Of a stretch of DNA of 11,290 nucleotides, positions 1-6,646 are shown piece by piece. Source of the DNA: Geminicoccaceae bacterium (lineage in GTDB: Bacteria > Pseudomonadota > Alphaproteobacteria > Geminicoccales > Geminicoccaceae); assembly GCA_020446285.1 (NCBI GenBank), contig JAGREZ010000196.1, positions 1 through 11,290 of the forward strand. Reading direction: 5' to 3'. The notes below the pieces were generated by a model. It was not told the origin of the DNA and ran no database searches. It worked only from the letters and a program-made list of their open reading frames with translations. The translations under genes were made by a program, and so were the position numbers. Each line of letters opens with the position of its first letter. The first letter of the stretch is position 1.

Positions 1-25
1 CGTGCGGTATTTCAAGGATTGCGGC

Positions 26-44
26 CGTCGACATTTCGTCGACA
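26..44. repeat. 8-bp direct repeat, one helical turn apart
   Basis: CGTCGACA occurs at 26-33 and again at 37-44, with TTT between them, so the repeat period is 11 bp. Each copy contains the self-complementary hexamer GTCGAC. Such in-phase repeats upstream of a gene can be regulator sites. The sequence here (1-132) contains no convincing gene. One forward frame is open from base 1 to a TGA at 118-120, which could be the tail of an upstream gene, but its translation resembles nothing I recognise. Function is unproven. Confidence 0.3.
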
Positions 45-132
45 CAATGCGACTGCGAACAGGGCCGGCGCGATCGTCCATTCGGTCGGGACAACGGTCC
101 TGCTGGCGTTTCTTCAGTGATGGGCAGGAAAC

Positions 133-1053
133 ATGAGTGATCAAGCGTGCGGATTTGTCGGCCTCGGTTCCATGGGCCTTGCGATGGCCGTCAATCTGGT
201 CAGGGCCGGGTTCGAACTCAGGGGCTACGATATCGCCGCGGTCGCTCGCGAAGGGCTTGTCGGGGCCGGAGGTGTCGCCGTCGGTTCCGTCGCGGAGGCG
301 GCGGATGGGCAGTCCCTGCTATTGGTCGTCGTCGCCAGGGCCGAACAGGCGGAGTCCGTGCTCTTTGGCGGGGCGGGCGCTGTCACCTCGGGCGAGGGGG
401 GCGCTGTCGCCGCGCTGGCGCCGGGTGCCACCGTGGTCCTGCACAGCACCGTTTCCCCGGCCTATGCCCGTGATCTCGGCGAGCGGCTGGCGACCGCCGG
501 TCACAGGTTGCTGGATGCGCCCATCAGCGGCGGACGTGTCGGTGCCGAGGGCGGCAATCTGAGCATCATGGCGTCGGGTTCGCCGGCCGCGTTCGATGTC
601 GCCGCGCGTGCCTTCGAGGTGATGGCGGGCAGGGTCTACAGGCTTGGCGACGAGCCTGGCACCGGTTCGACGGTGAAGATGATCAACCAGCATCTGGCCG
701 GCGTGCACATCGCAGCGGCGGCGGAAGCCATGGCGCTTGGCACCCGTGCTGGCGCCGATCCGGCGACATTGTTCGAGGTCATCAGCGGCAGTGCGGGCAA
801 CAGCTGGATGTTTTCCAATCGTGTGCCGCACATGCTCGAGCGCGATTTCTCGCCGCGTTCGGCGGTGGAGATCTTCGTCAAGGATCTCGGCATCGTGCTC
901 GAGACCGGCAAGGAGCTGCGCTTTCCGCTGCCGATCGCCGCGAGTGCGCATCAGCAATATCTGGCCGCCGCTGCCGGTGGCCATGGCGGCGAGGATGATG
1001 CCGCCGTGGTGAAGGTCTATGAACGGTTGGCCGACATCGAGGTCAAGGGCTGA
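133..1053 (+). CDS. ltnD: NAD-dependent 2-hydroxyacid dehydrogenase, L-threonate dehydrogenase (LtnD) type
   Basis: A 306-residue member of the 3-hydroxyisobutyrate / beta-hydroxyacid dehydrogenase family, at full family length. The N-terminus carries the Rossmann dinucleotide motif GLGSMG (residues 10-15). The substrate-binding segment DAPISGG lies at 128-134, and the catalytic lysine is K182 in the motif GSTVKMINQ. The C-terminal helical part contains GNSWMF followed by RVPHML and PRSAVEIFVKDLG, a combination I associate with LtnD/YgbJ rather than with tartronate semialdehyde reductase or MmsB. Characterised LtnD enzymes oxidise L-threonate to 2-oxo-tetronate in the cytoplasm, for acid-sugar catabolism. 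The usual partners (a DUF1537 four-carbon sugar kinase and a class II aldolase) are not in the window, so the exact substrate is an inference. The ATG is preceded by AGGA at short spacing. The next gene starts 2 nt after the stop, so the two are probably cotranscribed. Confidence 0.82.
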   Translation: MSDQACGFVGLGSMGLAMAVNLVRAGFELRGYDIAAVAREGLVGAGGVAVGSVAEAADGQSLLLVVVARAEQAESVLFGGAGAVTSGEGGAVAALAPGATVVLHSTVSPAYARDLGERLATAGHRLLDAPISGGRVGAEGGNLSIMASGSPAAFDVAARAFEVMAGRVYRLGDEPGTGSTVKMINQHLAGVHIAAAAEAMALGTRAGADPATLFEVISGSAGNSWMFSNRVPHMLERDFSPRSAVEIFVKDLGIVLETGKELRFPLPIAASAHQQYLAAAAGGHGGEDDAAVVKVYERLADIEVKG

Positions 1054-1055
1054 AG

Positions 1056-2156
1056 ATGGCTGCATTCTGGGATCGCGGCCGGATCGAGCATGCCGCCGGC
1101 TGGGTCGCGCTCGTGTCGCTGGCGATCGGCTGTGTGCTCGTGCTCAAGCCGTTCCTCTCGCCGCTCCTTTGGGCGGCCATCCTGGTGCATACCACATGGC
1201 CCGTATTCGAGACGCTGCGCGAGCGGCTGCCCCGCTTCAACACGACGGCGGCGCTGATCATGACGGTGGCGCTGGCAATGGCGCTGATCTGGCCGATCAT
1301 CATCCTGGCCGGCAATCTCGCCGACAATGCCGAGAACCTGCTTCGTGACCTGCGCATGCAGACCGAGGCGGATCCGTCCACGCTCGATCCGCCGGGCTGG
1401 CTGCTGGCTGTTCCCTATGTCGGCGACAGCCTTGCGCAGACCTGGCGGGAGCTGGCGAGCAATACCGGCAAGCTGGTCTCGACCGTCGTCCCCTATCTCG
1501 GGCCGTTGCGCGATGCGGCGGTGAAGAGCGGGGTCACGCTCGGGCGCGGCGCACTGGAACTGTCGCTGAGCATTCTCATCACCTTCTTCTTCTATCGCGA
1601 CGGCCCGGCAGCGGTGGATCTGGTCCGCCGTATCGGTCACCGGGTAGCCGGCCGGCGCGCCCTGCGGATGCTCGACGTTGCTTCCAACACCATTCGCGGC
1701 GTCGTGTTCGGCATGATCGGCACAGCCATCGCCCAGGGGTTGCTCGCCGCTTTCGGTCTCTGGCTGGCCGGTGTGCCGGCGCCCTTCCTGCTCGGTGTGC
1801 TCACCTTCGTGCTCGCACTCTTTCCCGTGGGTGCGCCGCTGGTCTGGATTCCCGCGACACTCTGGCTGCTCAACAATGGCGAACTCGCCTGGGGGCTGTT
1901 CATGGGCGTGTGGGGGGCGGCGGTGGTCAGCGGCGTGGACAATTTCCTTCGCCCGTGGCTGATCGCGCGTGGCAGCGACCTGCCGTTCCTGCTGGTGTTC
2001 ATGGGCGTGATCGGCGGGGTGCTCACCTTCGGCATCCTCGGCATCTTCCTCGGGCCGACACTGCTTGCCGTCGCCTCCGCACTCCTGCGCGAATGGCTCA
2101 CCTACGACCGGCGCAAGCTCGATGAGGATGACGCCGGGGACGAAGCCGGCGGCTGA
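1056..2156 (+). CDS. AI-2E family (YdiK/PerM-like) inner-membrane transporter or permease
   Basis: A 366-residue hydrophobic protein with the layout of the AI-2E transporter family (PF01594). An N-terminal pair of membrane segments (about 14-50) and a third (about 64-90) are followed by a roughly 75-residue non-membrane stretch (about 92-165). Then come a segment near 168-185, ending in FFFYRDG as is usual in the family, and a dense block of segments from about 214 to 348. That block includes [17 protein letters not shown] and ends with the family-typical [15 protein letters not shown]. The last roughly 18 residues are acidic and probably cytoplasmic. Members have been linked to autoinducer-2 export, Na+/H+ antiport and general efflux, so the substrate cannot be read from sequence. 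The ATG follows the previous stop after 2 nt, and its likely ribosome site (AAGG) lies inside that gene's 3' end, which points to translational coupling. Confidence 0.88.
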   Translation: MAAFWDRGRIEHAAGWVALVSLAIGCVLVLKPFLSPLLWAAILVHTTWPVFETLRERLPRFNTTAALIMTVALAMALIWPIIILAGNLADNAENLLRDLRMQTEADPSTLDPPGWLLAVPYVGDSLAQTWRELASNTGKLVSTVVPYLGPLRDAAVKSGVTLGRGALELSLSILITFFFYRDGPAAVDLVRRIGHRVAGRRALRMLDVASNTIRGVVFGMIGTAIAQGLLAAFGLWLAGVPAPFLLGVLTFVLALFPVGAPLVWIPATLWLLNNGELAWGLFMGVWGAAVVSGVDNFLRPWLIARGSDLPFLLVFMGVIGGVLTFGILGIFLGPTLLAVASALLREWLTYDRRKLDEDDAGDEAGG

Positions 2157-2206
2157 ACACGACATGGCGCACCCGGCAGGTTTGCGGAAATCCTGGCTCC
2201 GCGACG

Positions 2207-2234
2207 GTGGAACGCGACCGGTGACACGCCATAT
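2207..2234 (+). promoter_or_regulatory. possible heat-shock (RpoH-like) promoter before hchA
   Basis: The gap 2157-2259 separates hchA from the transporter gene and could hold its own promoter. CGCCATAT at 2227-2234 matches seven of eight positions of the RpoH -10 consensus CCCCATnT. GTGGAA at 2207-2212 matches four of six positions of the -35 CTTGAA, with 14 nt between. The -35 match is weak. TATATG at 2232-2237 could also serve as a sigma-70-type -10. The interest comes mainly from lying in front of a stress chaperone. Confidence 0.22.
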
Positions 2235-2259
2235 ATGCTGCAAAGCGGAGGAATTGCAC

Positions 2260-3147
2260 ATGTCGACAGACCCTGAAGACAAGCGCCCGGCGGTGGATCC
2301 CGCCGAGGACAATGCCTTCTTTCCCTCGCCCTACTCGCTGGCGCGGTTCACGGCACCGAAGTCCGATCTGGCGGACGCCGATTATCCCGACGCCTGCGAG
2401 GGCGGGCGGTACAAGATATTGATGATTGCGACCGACGAGCGTTACCTGCTGATGGGCAATGGCAGGATGTTCTCCACCGGCAATCATCCCATCGAGACGC
2501 TCGTGCCGATGGTTCACATGGATCATGCCGGCTTCGAGATCGACATCGCGACCCTTTCCGGAAACCCGGTCAAGCTGGAGCTCTGGGCATTTCCGGGCGA
2601 GGACGAGGCGCTCGGGGCATTCTTCGACAAGTATCGCGCGAAATTCAAGAAGCCGCTCAGGCTCGCGGATGTCGTCGACAATGCGCTCGGCCCCGACAGC
2701 GACTATATCGCCGTTTTCGTTCCCGGTGGTCATGGCGCGCTCATCGGCCTTCCCGGGAGCCGGGAGGTCAAGGCCGTCATTCGCTGGGCACTGGACCATG
2801 ACCGCCACATCATCTCGCTGTGTCACGGTCCGGCCTTCATGCTGGCAGCGGCAGTCGACGAGAAGGCTGCCGACTACGCCTTCAGGGGATATGAAATCTG
2901 CGTCTTCCCCGACGCGCTCGACAGGAGCAATCCCGACATCGGTTACATGCCGGGCCCGATGCCCTGGTTCCTCGCGGAGAGACTGGCGGAACTCGGTGTG
3001 ACGATCGTCAATGACGACATGACGGGGCGCGTCCACCAGGATCGAAAACTCATCACTGGTGACAGTCCGCTTGCTTCCAACGAGCTTGGCAAGACCGCAG
3101 CGCGTGCGCTCATCGCCGCGGCGTCGGCGAGCGGGCGGCAGGTGTGA
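2260..3147 (+). CDS. hchA: Hsp31-type protein/nucleic acid deglycase and chaperone, DJ-1/PfpI superfamily
   Basis: A 295-residue protein closely resembling E. coli HchA (Hsp31, glyoxalase III activity) end to end. The N-terminal [13 protein letters not shown], the block [38 protein letters not shown], the nucleophile elbow SLCHGPAF and the tail [15 protein letters not shown] are all family hallmarks. The expected catalytic residues are C188 and H189, with D221 as third member and E79 beside the thiol. The family removes methylglyoxal and glyoxal adducts, converts methylglyoxal to lactate and has holdase activity in the cytoplasm. The start at 2260 is chosen because GGAGG sits 6 nt upstream and the protein then begins like HchA. 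The frame stays open for 65 codons further upstream, but that part overlaps the transporter gene and has no family similarity. Two positions that bind metal in E. coli Hsp31 seem changed here (D88 and Y125 for histidines), from a remembered alignment. Confidence 0.94.
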   Translation: MSTDPEDKRPAVDPAEDNAFFPSPYSLARFTAPKSDLADADYPDACEGGRYKILMIATDERYLLMGNGRMFSTGNHPIETLVPMVHMDHAGFEIDIATLSGNPVKLELWAFPGEDEALGAFFDKYRAKFKKPLRLADVVDNALGPDSDYIAVFVPGGHGALIGLPGSREVKAVIRWALDHDRHIISLCHGPAFMLAAAVDEKAADYAFRGYEICVFPDALDRSNPDIGYMPGPMPWFLAERLAELGVTIVNDDMTGRVHQDRKLITGDSPLASNELGKTAARALIAAASASGRQV

Positions 3148-3175
3148 TCCGGTCGCGCCACTCGCGCGGTCGTCG

Positions 3176-3225
3176 GTTGCTGCGCTGCAACGTCAAATTG
3201 ACGATCGCCGATTCCATGCTAACCA
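3176..3225 (+). promoter_or_regulatory. promoter-like region with palindrome over the -35 element
   Basis: TTGACG (3198-3203) and GCTAAC (3218-3223), 14 nt apart, fit the alphaproteobacterial housekeeping consensus (TTGACG, 10-14 nt, GCTAnAwC) best of anything in the window. The -35 hexamer is the right arm of a perfect palindrome, CGTCAAATTGACG (3191-3203, arms of 6 around one base). Immediately left of it is another inverted repeat, GTTGC (3176-3180) and GCAAC (3187-3191). This suggests a dedicated promoter for the gene starting at 3307, possibly blocked by a repressor at the palindrome. It would leave about 75 nt of leader. Confidence 0.45.
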
Positions 3226-3306
3226 AGCGGTAGTTCGTGGCGGTGCACGGCCCGGTCGGGCCGGGATCGCCGCGAATCCCCTTGTCTTCCGTCCTGCGAG
3301 AGATCC

Positions 3307-5670
3307 ATGTCCGAGAGTTCCGCCAACACCGCCGGCTGGCCCTTTTTCCGCTACGCGCCGGACTGCATCACCCTTGGCGTGCGTCCGGGCATCGAGCCGT
3401 CGGACAAGCCGCCGGTGCGGATCTTTCTCGGCACCGAGGAGGCGCAGTATCGCGCCGAGCGGATCTTCTTCTATTCCATCGAGAAGGTGCGCGACCCGGC
3501 GAGGGTCTACGAGATTCACCTGATGAAGAATCTCGAGGGCTTCGACCGGCGCAAGTGGCGCACCGGCTTCACCAATTACCGCTACGCCATTCCTGAACTC
3601 GCCGGCGGCAAGGGGCTCGCCATCTATAACGATGTCGACCAGATCTATCTTGCCGATCCGGCGCTGCTGTTCGACCTGCCCATGGGCGATCACGGCTATC
3701 TCGCGATCTCGGCCAAGGACACCTCGGTCATGCTGATCGATTGCGAGCGGATGTTCCCCGTCTGGAACCGGACGACGGCGAGCAGCATGGGCAAGCACGC
3801 ACTCATCAACAAGCCCGCCGCGACACCGGGCCTCTGGGGGCATCTCGACGGTCACTGGAATGCCCGCGACCAGGAATATGTCGAGGGACTCACCAAGTGC
3901 CTGCACTACACGGCCCTGCACCAGCAGCCCTGGCATCCGTTCCCGGAGCTCTTCTCCTACCATCCCAATCCGCTCGCCTACATCTGGTACGATCTCGAAC
4001 GCGAGGCTGACGCGCAGGGCTACGAGCTGTTCGACATCGATCGCCCGAGCCCCAATTTCGAAGCCGTGCTCGGGCGCAACGATCGTGATCCGGCGGTGCC
4101 GGTTCCCATCGATGAGGATCTTCGCGAACGTCTCGACCGGTCCGGTGCCGAAAGCGTGCTGCTCGTGCAGGCGCGTGGTGCCGAACCGGAGTGGGGCGGG
4201 CTGGACGGGCGCGCCGGTGCGGCCGTCTTCACCCTGGAGCCCGGCAAGGGCTGGCCGGAAGGCAAGGTGGATGCGGTACTCGCGGCCGGTCTGGTGGAGC
4301 GGATTCCGCCGGCCGATATCCCCTGGGTGCTCGACGGATTGTTTGCCCGTGCGCAGACCTTTGTCGAGGTCCGGGTACCGGCGATGGAACCCGAGGGACT
4401 GGGCTCTGCCGAATGGTGGCGCAAGCGGCTCGAGGAGGCGGCGCGACGGCATCCGGCCGTGAGCTGGCAACTCGATATCGCCGATCTGTCGGCACCCATT
4501 CCGGGAACGCGCGTGCGCTTTCGGACCGAACGGATCGCTTCCGCCGACGCACCGCGTGTCTGGGCCCTCGTCGATGGCGATGCGAGTGGCGATGCACAGG
4601 TCCAGCGACTGGCTTCGGCGCTCGGCTGGGGGTTCGAAACCAAGCGGCTGGCCTATAATCTGCGCGACATGCTGCCCAACGCTCTGCTCGGCGCTTCCGC
4701 CTCGCATGTCGACGCCGACCGCAGCAGCAGGCTCGACGAGCCGATGCCGGATCTGGTGATCGCCGCCGGCAAGTCGAGCGCACCCGTCGCCGGCTGGATC
4801 AAGAAGGCGAGCGGCGGGCGCACGCGGGTCGTGCAACTCGGGCACCCCAACGCCTCCTTCGATCTCTTCGATCTCATCGTCACCGCACCCGATCACCGCC
4901 TGCCGGTACGCGACAATGTCCTGCATGTGGCGGCACCGCTGGCCGGCCTCGACAGTGAAAGACTGGAGGAAAGCGCGCGGCGGTGGCGCGAGCGACTAGG
5001 TGCGGGCGAGGAGCCGCGAACCGTACTGCTCGCCGGGCCGGGCAAGGGGGTCTACCGCCTGGACGAGGCGAGTGCCGCAAAGCTCGGCGCGCTCGCCGCT
5101 GGCAAGGTGGCGCAGACTGGCGGAAGCCTGTGGGTCGCATTCGAGCCCGGCCTCGCCGATGAATTGCGCCGCAGTCTCTCCTCGGCCATCGGCTCGTCGT
5201 TCGAGACGATCGAGCTGGACGCAGGGGACATGGACGGTGTCGATGGTCTGCTCGTCGCCGCCGACCGCTGTATCCTCACCGGCGACGATCCGCGTCATCT
5301 CGCGACCGCCTGCCTCGCCGGAAAGCCGGTGGACATGCTGGAACTGCCCCGCTGGCACGATTCCGTCCCCGGTGCACGGCAGGTCATCCAGCTCTTCACG
5401 CTGCTTGCCGGCGGTGGCACCAGCTATCGCGGCACGCCGCATCAGCAGCATCTGGTGGCGCGCGGTCTGGATCATCTGACTACGCGCGGCCTGTTCCGTC
5501 TTCCGCGCGATCTCACCCGCCTGCACCGTGCACTGGTGGCACGCGGGCTGATGAGCCGCCTCGATGATGACCGGACCATGGCTAGTCGCAAGCCGCTCAA
5601 CGATCTCGACATCACCATCGAGCGCGTTCGCAGACTGATGAGCGAGGCGCCGGCCACCGCACCGTCCTGA
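3307..5670 (+). CDS. three-module protein: GT8-like glycosyltransferase, degenerate methyltransferase-like linker, ELM1/DUF1022 domain
   Basis: A 787-residue cytoplasmic protein with no signal peptide or clear membrane segment. Residues about 35-250 look like a GT-A fold transferase: RIFLGTEEAQ at the start, then GFTNYRYAIPEL, and YNDVDQIYLADPALLF with a DVD metal/nucleotide-sugar motif at D109-D111. Residues about 279-400 resemble a class I methyltransferase. VLLVQARG stands where the SAM-binding glycine loop should be, and VDAVLAAGLVERIP (about 321-334), PWVLDGLFARA (339-349) and EWWRKRLEEAARRHP follow a common methyltransferase C-terminal pattern. The glycine motif is lost, so catalysis is doubtful. 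Residues about 417-787 match the ELM1/DUF1022 family (PF06258), which has a GT-B-like fold: WALVDGDASGDAQVQRLA, PDLVIAAGK, VVQLGHP, FDLIVTAPDH, GKPVDML and the closing PLNDLDITIERVRRLM. Plant ELM1 recruits dynamin to mitochondria; the bacterial role is unknown. The substrate is unknown, with cell-surface glycan assembly a reasonable guess. A weak GAGAG lies before the ATG. Confidence 0.75.
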   Translation: MSESSANTAGWPFFRYAPDCITLGVRPGIEPSDKPPVRIFLGTEEAQYRAERIFFYSIEKVRDPARVYEIHLMKNLEGFDRRKWRTGFTNYRYAIPELAGGKGLAIYNDVDQIYLADPALLFDLPMGDHGYLAISAKDTSVMLIDCERMFPVWNRTTASSMGKHALINKPAATPGLWGHLDGHWNARDQEYVEGLTKCLHYTALHQQPWHPFPELFSYHPNPLAYIWYDLEREADAQGYELFDIDRPSPNFEAVLGRNDRDPAVPVPIDEDLRERLDRSGAESVLLVQARGAEPEWGGLDGRAGAAVFTLEPGKGWPEGKVDAVLAAGLVERIPPADIPWVLDGLFARAQTFVEVRVPAMEPEGLGSAEWWRKRLEEAARRHPAVSWQLDIADLSAPIPGTRVRFRTERIASADAPRVWALVDGDASGDAQVQRLASALGWGFETKRLAYNLRDMLPNALLGASASHVDADRSSRLDEPMPDLVIAAGKSSAPVAGWIKKASGGRTRVVQLGHPNASFDLFDLIVTAPDHRLPVRDNVLHVAAPLAGLDSERLEESARRWRERLGAGEEPRTVLLAGPGKGVYRLDEASAAKLGALAAGKVAQTGGSLWVAFEPGLADELRRSLSSAIGSSFETIELDAGDMDGVDGLLVAADRCILTGDDPRHLATACLAGKPVDMLELPRWHDSVPGARQVIQLFTLLAGGGTSYRGTPHQQHLVARGLDHLTTRGLFRLPRDLTRLHRALVARGLMSRLDDDRTMASRKPLNDLDITIERVRRLMSEAPATAPS

Positions 5671-5679
5671 GCTTCAGGA
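5665..5679. repeat. perfect inverted repeat holding two convergent stop codons
   Basis: TCCTGA (5665-5670), a GCT spacer, then TCAGGA (5674-5679). Each arm is the last codon plus TGA stop of one of the two converging genes, so both end in serine-stop. The RNA hairpin would have 6 pairs and a 3-nt loop with no T-tract, so it is at best a weak bidirectional terminator. Confidence 0.4.
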
Positions 5680-6570
5680 GGAGCGCAGGCGCTTTCGCTC
5701 GCGGATCCAGTCGGCGATCGACATGAGCGCCTTTCCGGCGTCCGGCAGTTGCTCGACGAAATGGGCAAAGCTGTGGCCGAGACCGGCAATCACCTCGAGT
5801 TCGACCTCACGCCCGAGGGTGTGCAATCTCGATACCATGGCTCGCGTATCGCCGATGAGCGGATCGGCGTCGCCGACACTGAGGAAGACGGGTGGCCCTT
5901 CGGCCGGAAGGGCATCGACGATATCGAAGCCGGGTATCGCCGGAAGGCTCGTGAGCGGGCCCAGCCGGGCGAACATGGCGCGGATCTCGCGGGGCGAGAG
6001 CGGATCGTTTCCATCCGCTTCCGGCGGTATCCGGCCATAGCTGCCATAGAGCCCGACGATGCCGTCGACGCGCGAGAGCAGGTGGTGCGGCAGGTCGTGC
6101 AGGCCCCAGAAGGCCACCGCCGCGCCGGCGGAATCGCCTGCGAGGATCACCCGGTCGAAACATTCGAGCACGGCCGCGATGGCATTGATCGCGTCTTCCC
6201 GCTGGCGCGGGAACGGGTTTTCCGGAGCAAGTCCGTAGCGCATCGACCACACGGCATGCCGCGAGCGTACGGCAAGGTGCGAGCAGGGTACCTGATGGGT
6301 TGCCGGTGAACCCACGACCCAGCCGCCACCGTGGAAATAGACGATCGCCCTGTCGTGCATCGGCGTCGCCGGCGTGAAGACGAGGCCGGAAGCGAGCTCC
6401 GTCTCCACCGGTTCGATCCGGCAATCGCGGGCGACGTCGCCAAGGAGTTTGCGGCGGTCATTGTTGTAGGCAAGCCTGAGGTCGACCGGCCTGCCGTAAA
6501 CCCAGTCGAGATCGCCGGATTCGAATTCGCTCGCGACCCTTTCGAATGTGCCCGTACCGGCGTCTGTCAT
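5674..6570 (-). CDS. alpha/beta hydrolase, hormone-sensitive-lipase-like esterase
   Basis: A 298-residue alpha/beta hydrolase of the HSL / Abhydrolase_3 type. The oxyanion-hole motif HGGGW lies at residues 80-84 in IVYFHGGGWVVGSP. The nucleophile is S147 in GDSAG, the acid D236 in VGDADPL and the base H266 in GLGHSF, giving a complete triad in the normal order. Such enzymes hydrolyse short-chain acyl esters, and some act on carbamates or N-formylkynurenine. No signal peptide is visible, so it is probably cytoplasmic. The ATG at 6570 is preceded by GGAG at a good distance. The frame continues 21 codons upstream to a TTG, but those residues look non-conserved. It lies 76 nt downstream of the dehydrogenase gene on the same strand, so the two are probably one transcription unit. 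The physiological substrate cannot be deduced. Confidence 0.88.
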   Translation of the reverse strand: MTDAGTGTFERVASEFESGDLDWVYGRPVDLRLAYNNDRRKLLGDVARDCRIEPVETELASGLVFTPATPMHDRAIVYFHGGGWVVGSPATHQVPCSHLAVRSRHAVWSMRYGLAPENPFPRQREDAINAIAAVLECFDRVILAGDSAGAAVAFWGLHDLPHHLLSRVDGIVGLYGSYGRIPPEADGNDPLSPREIRAMFARLGPLTSLPAIPGFDIVDALPAEGPPVFLSVGDADPLIGDTRAMVSRLHTLGREVELEVIAGLGHSFAHFVEQLPDAGKALMSIADWIRERKRLRSS

Positions 6571-6604
6571 GCCGTCTCCATTTCTCGTGTTCCGTCGTCC
6601 CGTC

Positions 6605-6631
6605 GGCAGGTCCGCGTCCGGCGACCCTGCC
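6605..6631 (-). other. intercistronic hairpin between dehydrogenase and hydrolase genes
   Basis: On the minus strand GGCAGG and CCTGCC (6631-6626 and 6610-6605) can pair, extending to eight pairs if one G is bulged (TC with GA). No U-tract follows, so rho-independent termination is unlikely. RNA stability or partial attenuation between the two genes is possible. Next to it, AATGGCG is repeated in tandem at 6632-6645. Confidence 0.3.
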
Positions 6632-6646
6632 AATGGCGAATGGCGG

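Noticed and set aside
1..34. Start of a divergent minus-strand gene (ATG at 34)
   Set aside because: No ribosome site and only 11 codons are visible; it cannot be judged.
2065..2259. N-terminal extension of HchA by 65 codons
   Set aside because: It overlaps the transporter gene and lacks family similarity, while the ATG at 2260 has GGAGG at good spacing and an HchA-like beginning.
1017..2312. A 431-codon antisense frame opposite the AI-2E gene
   Set aside because: It is extremely rich in H, Q, E and R, which is the complement of a membrane-protein gene; no domain is visible.
3193..4926. A 577-codon antisense frame opposite the three-module gene
   Set aside because: Low-complexity composition rich in R, G, H and E, no motif, no ribosome site. 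The opposite strand encodes a recognisable protein.
6571..6633. TTG start giving a 319-residue esterase
   Set aside because: The ATG at 6570 has a better ribosome site, and the 21 extra residues look like translated leader.
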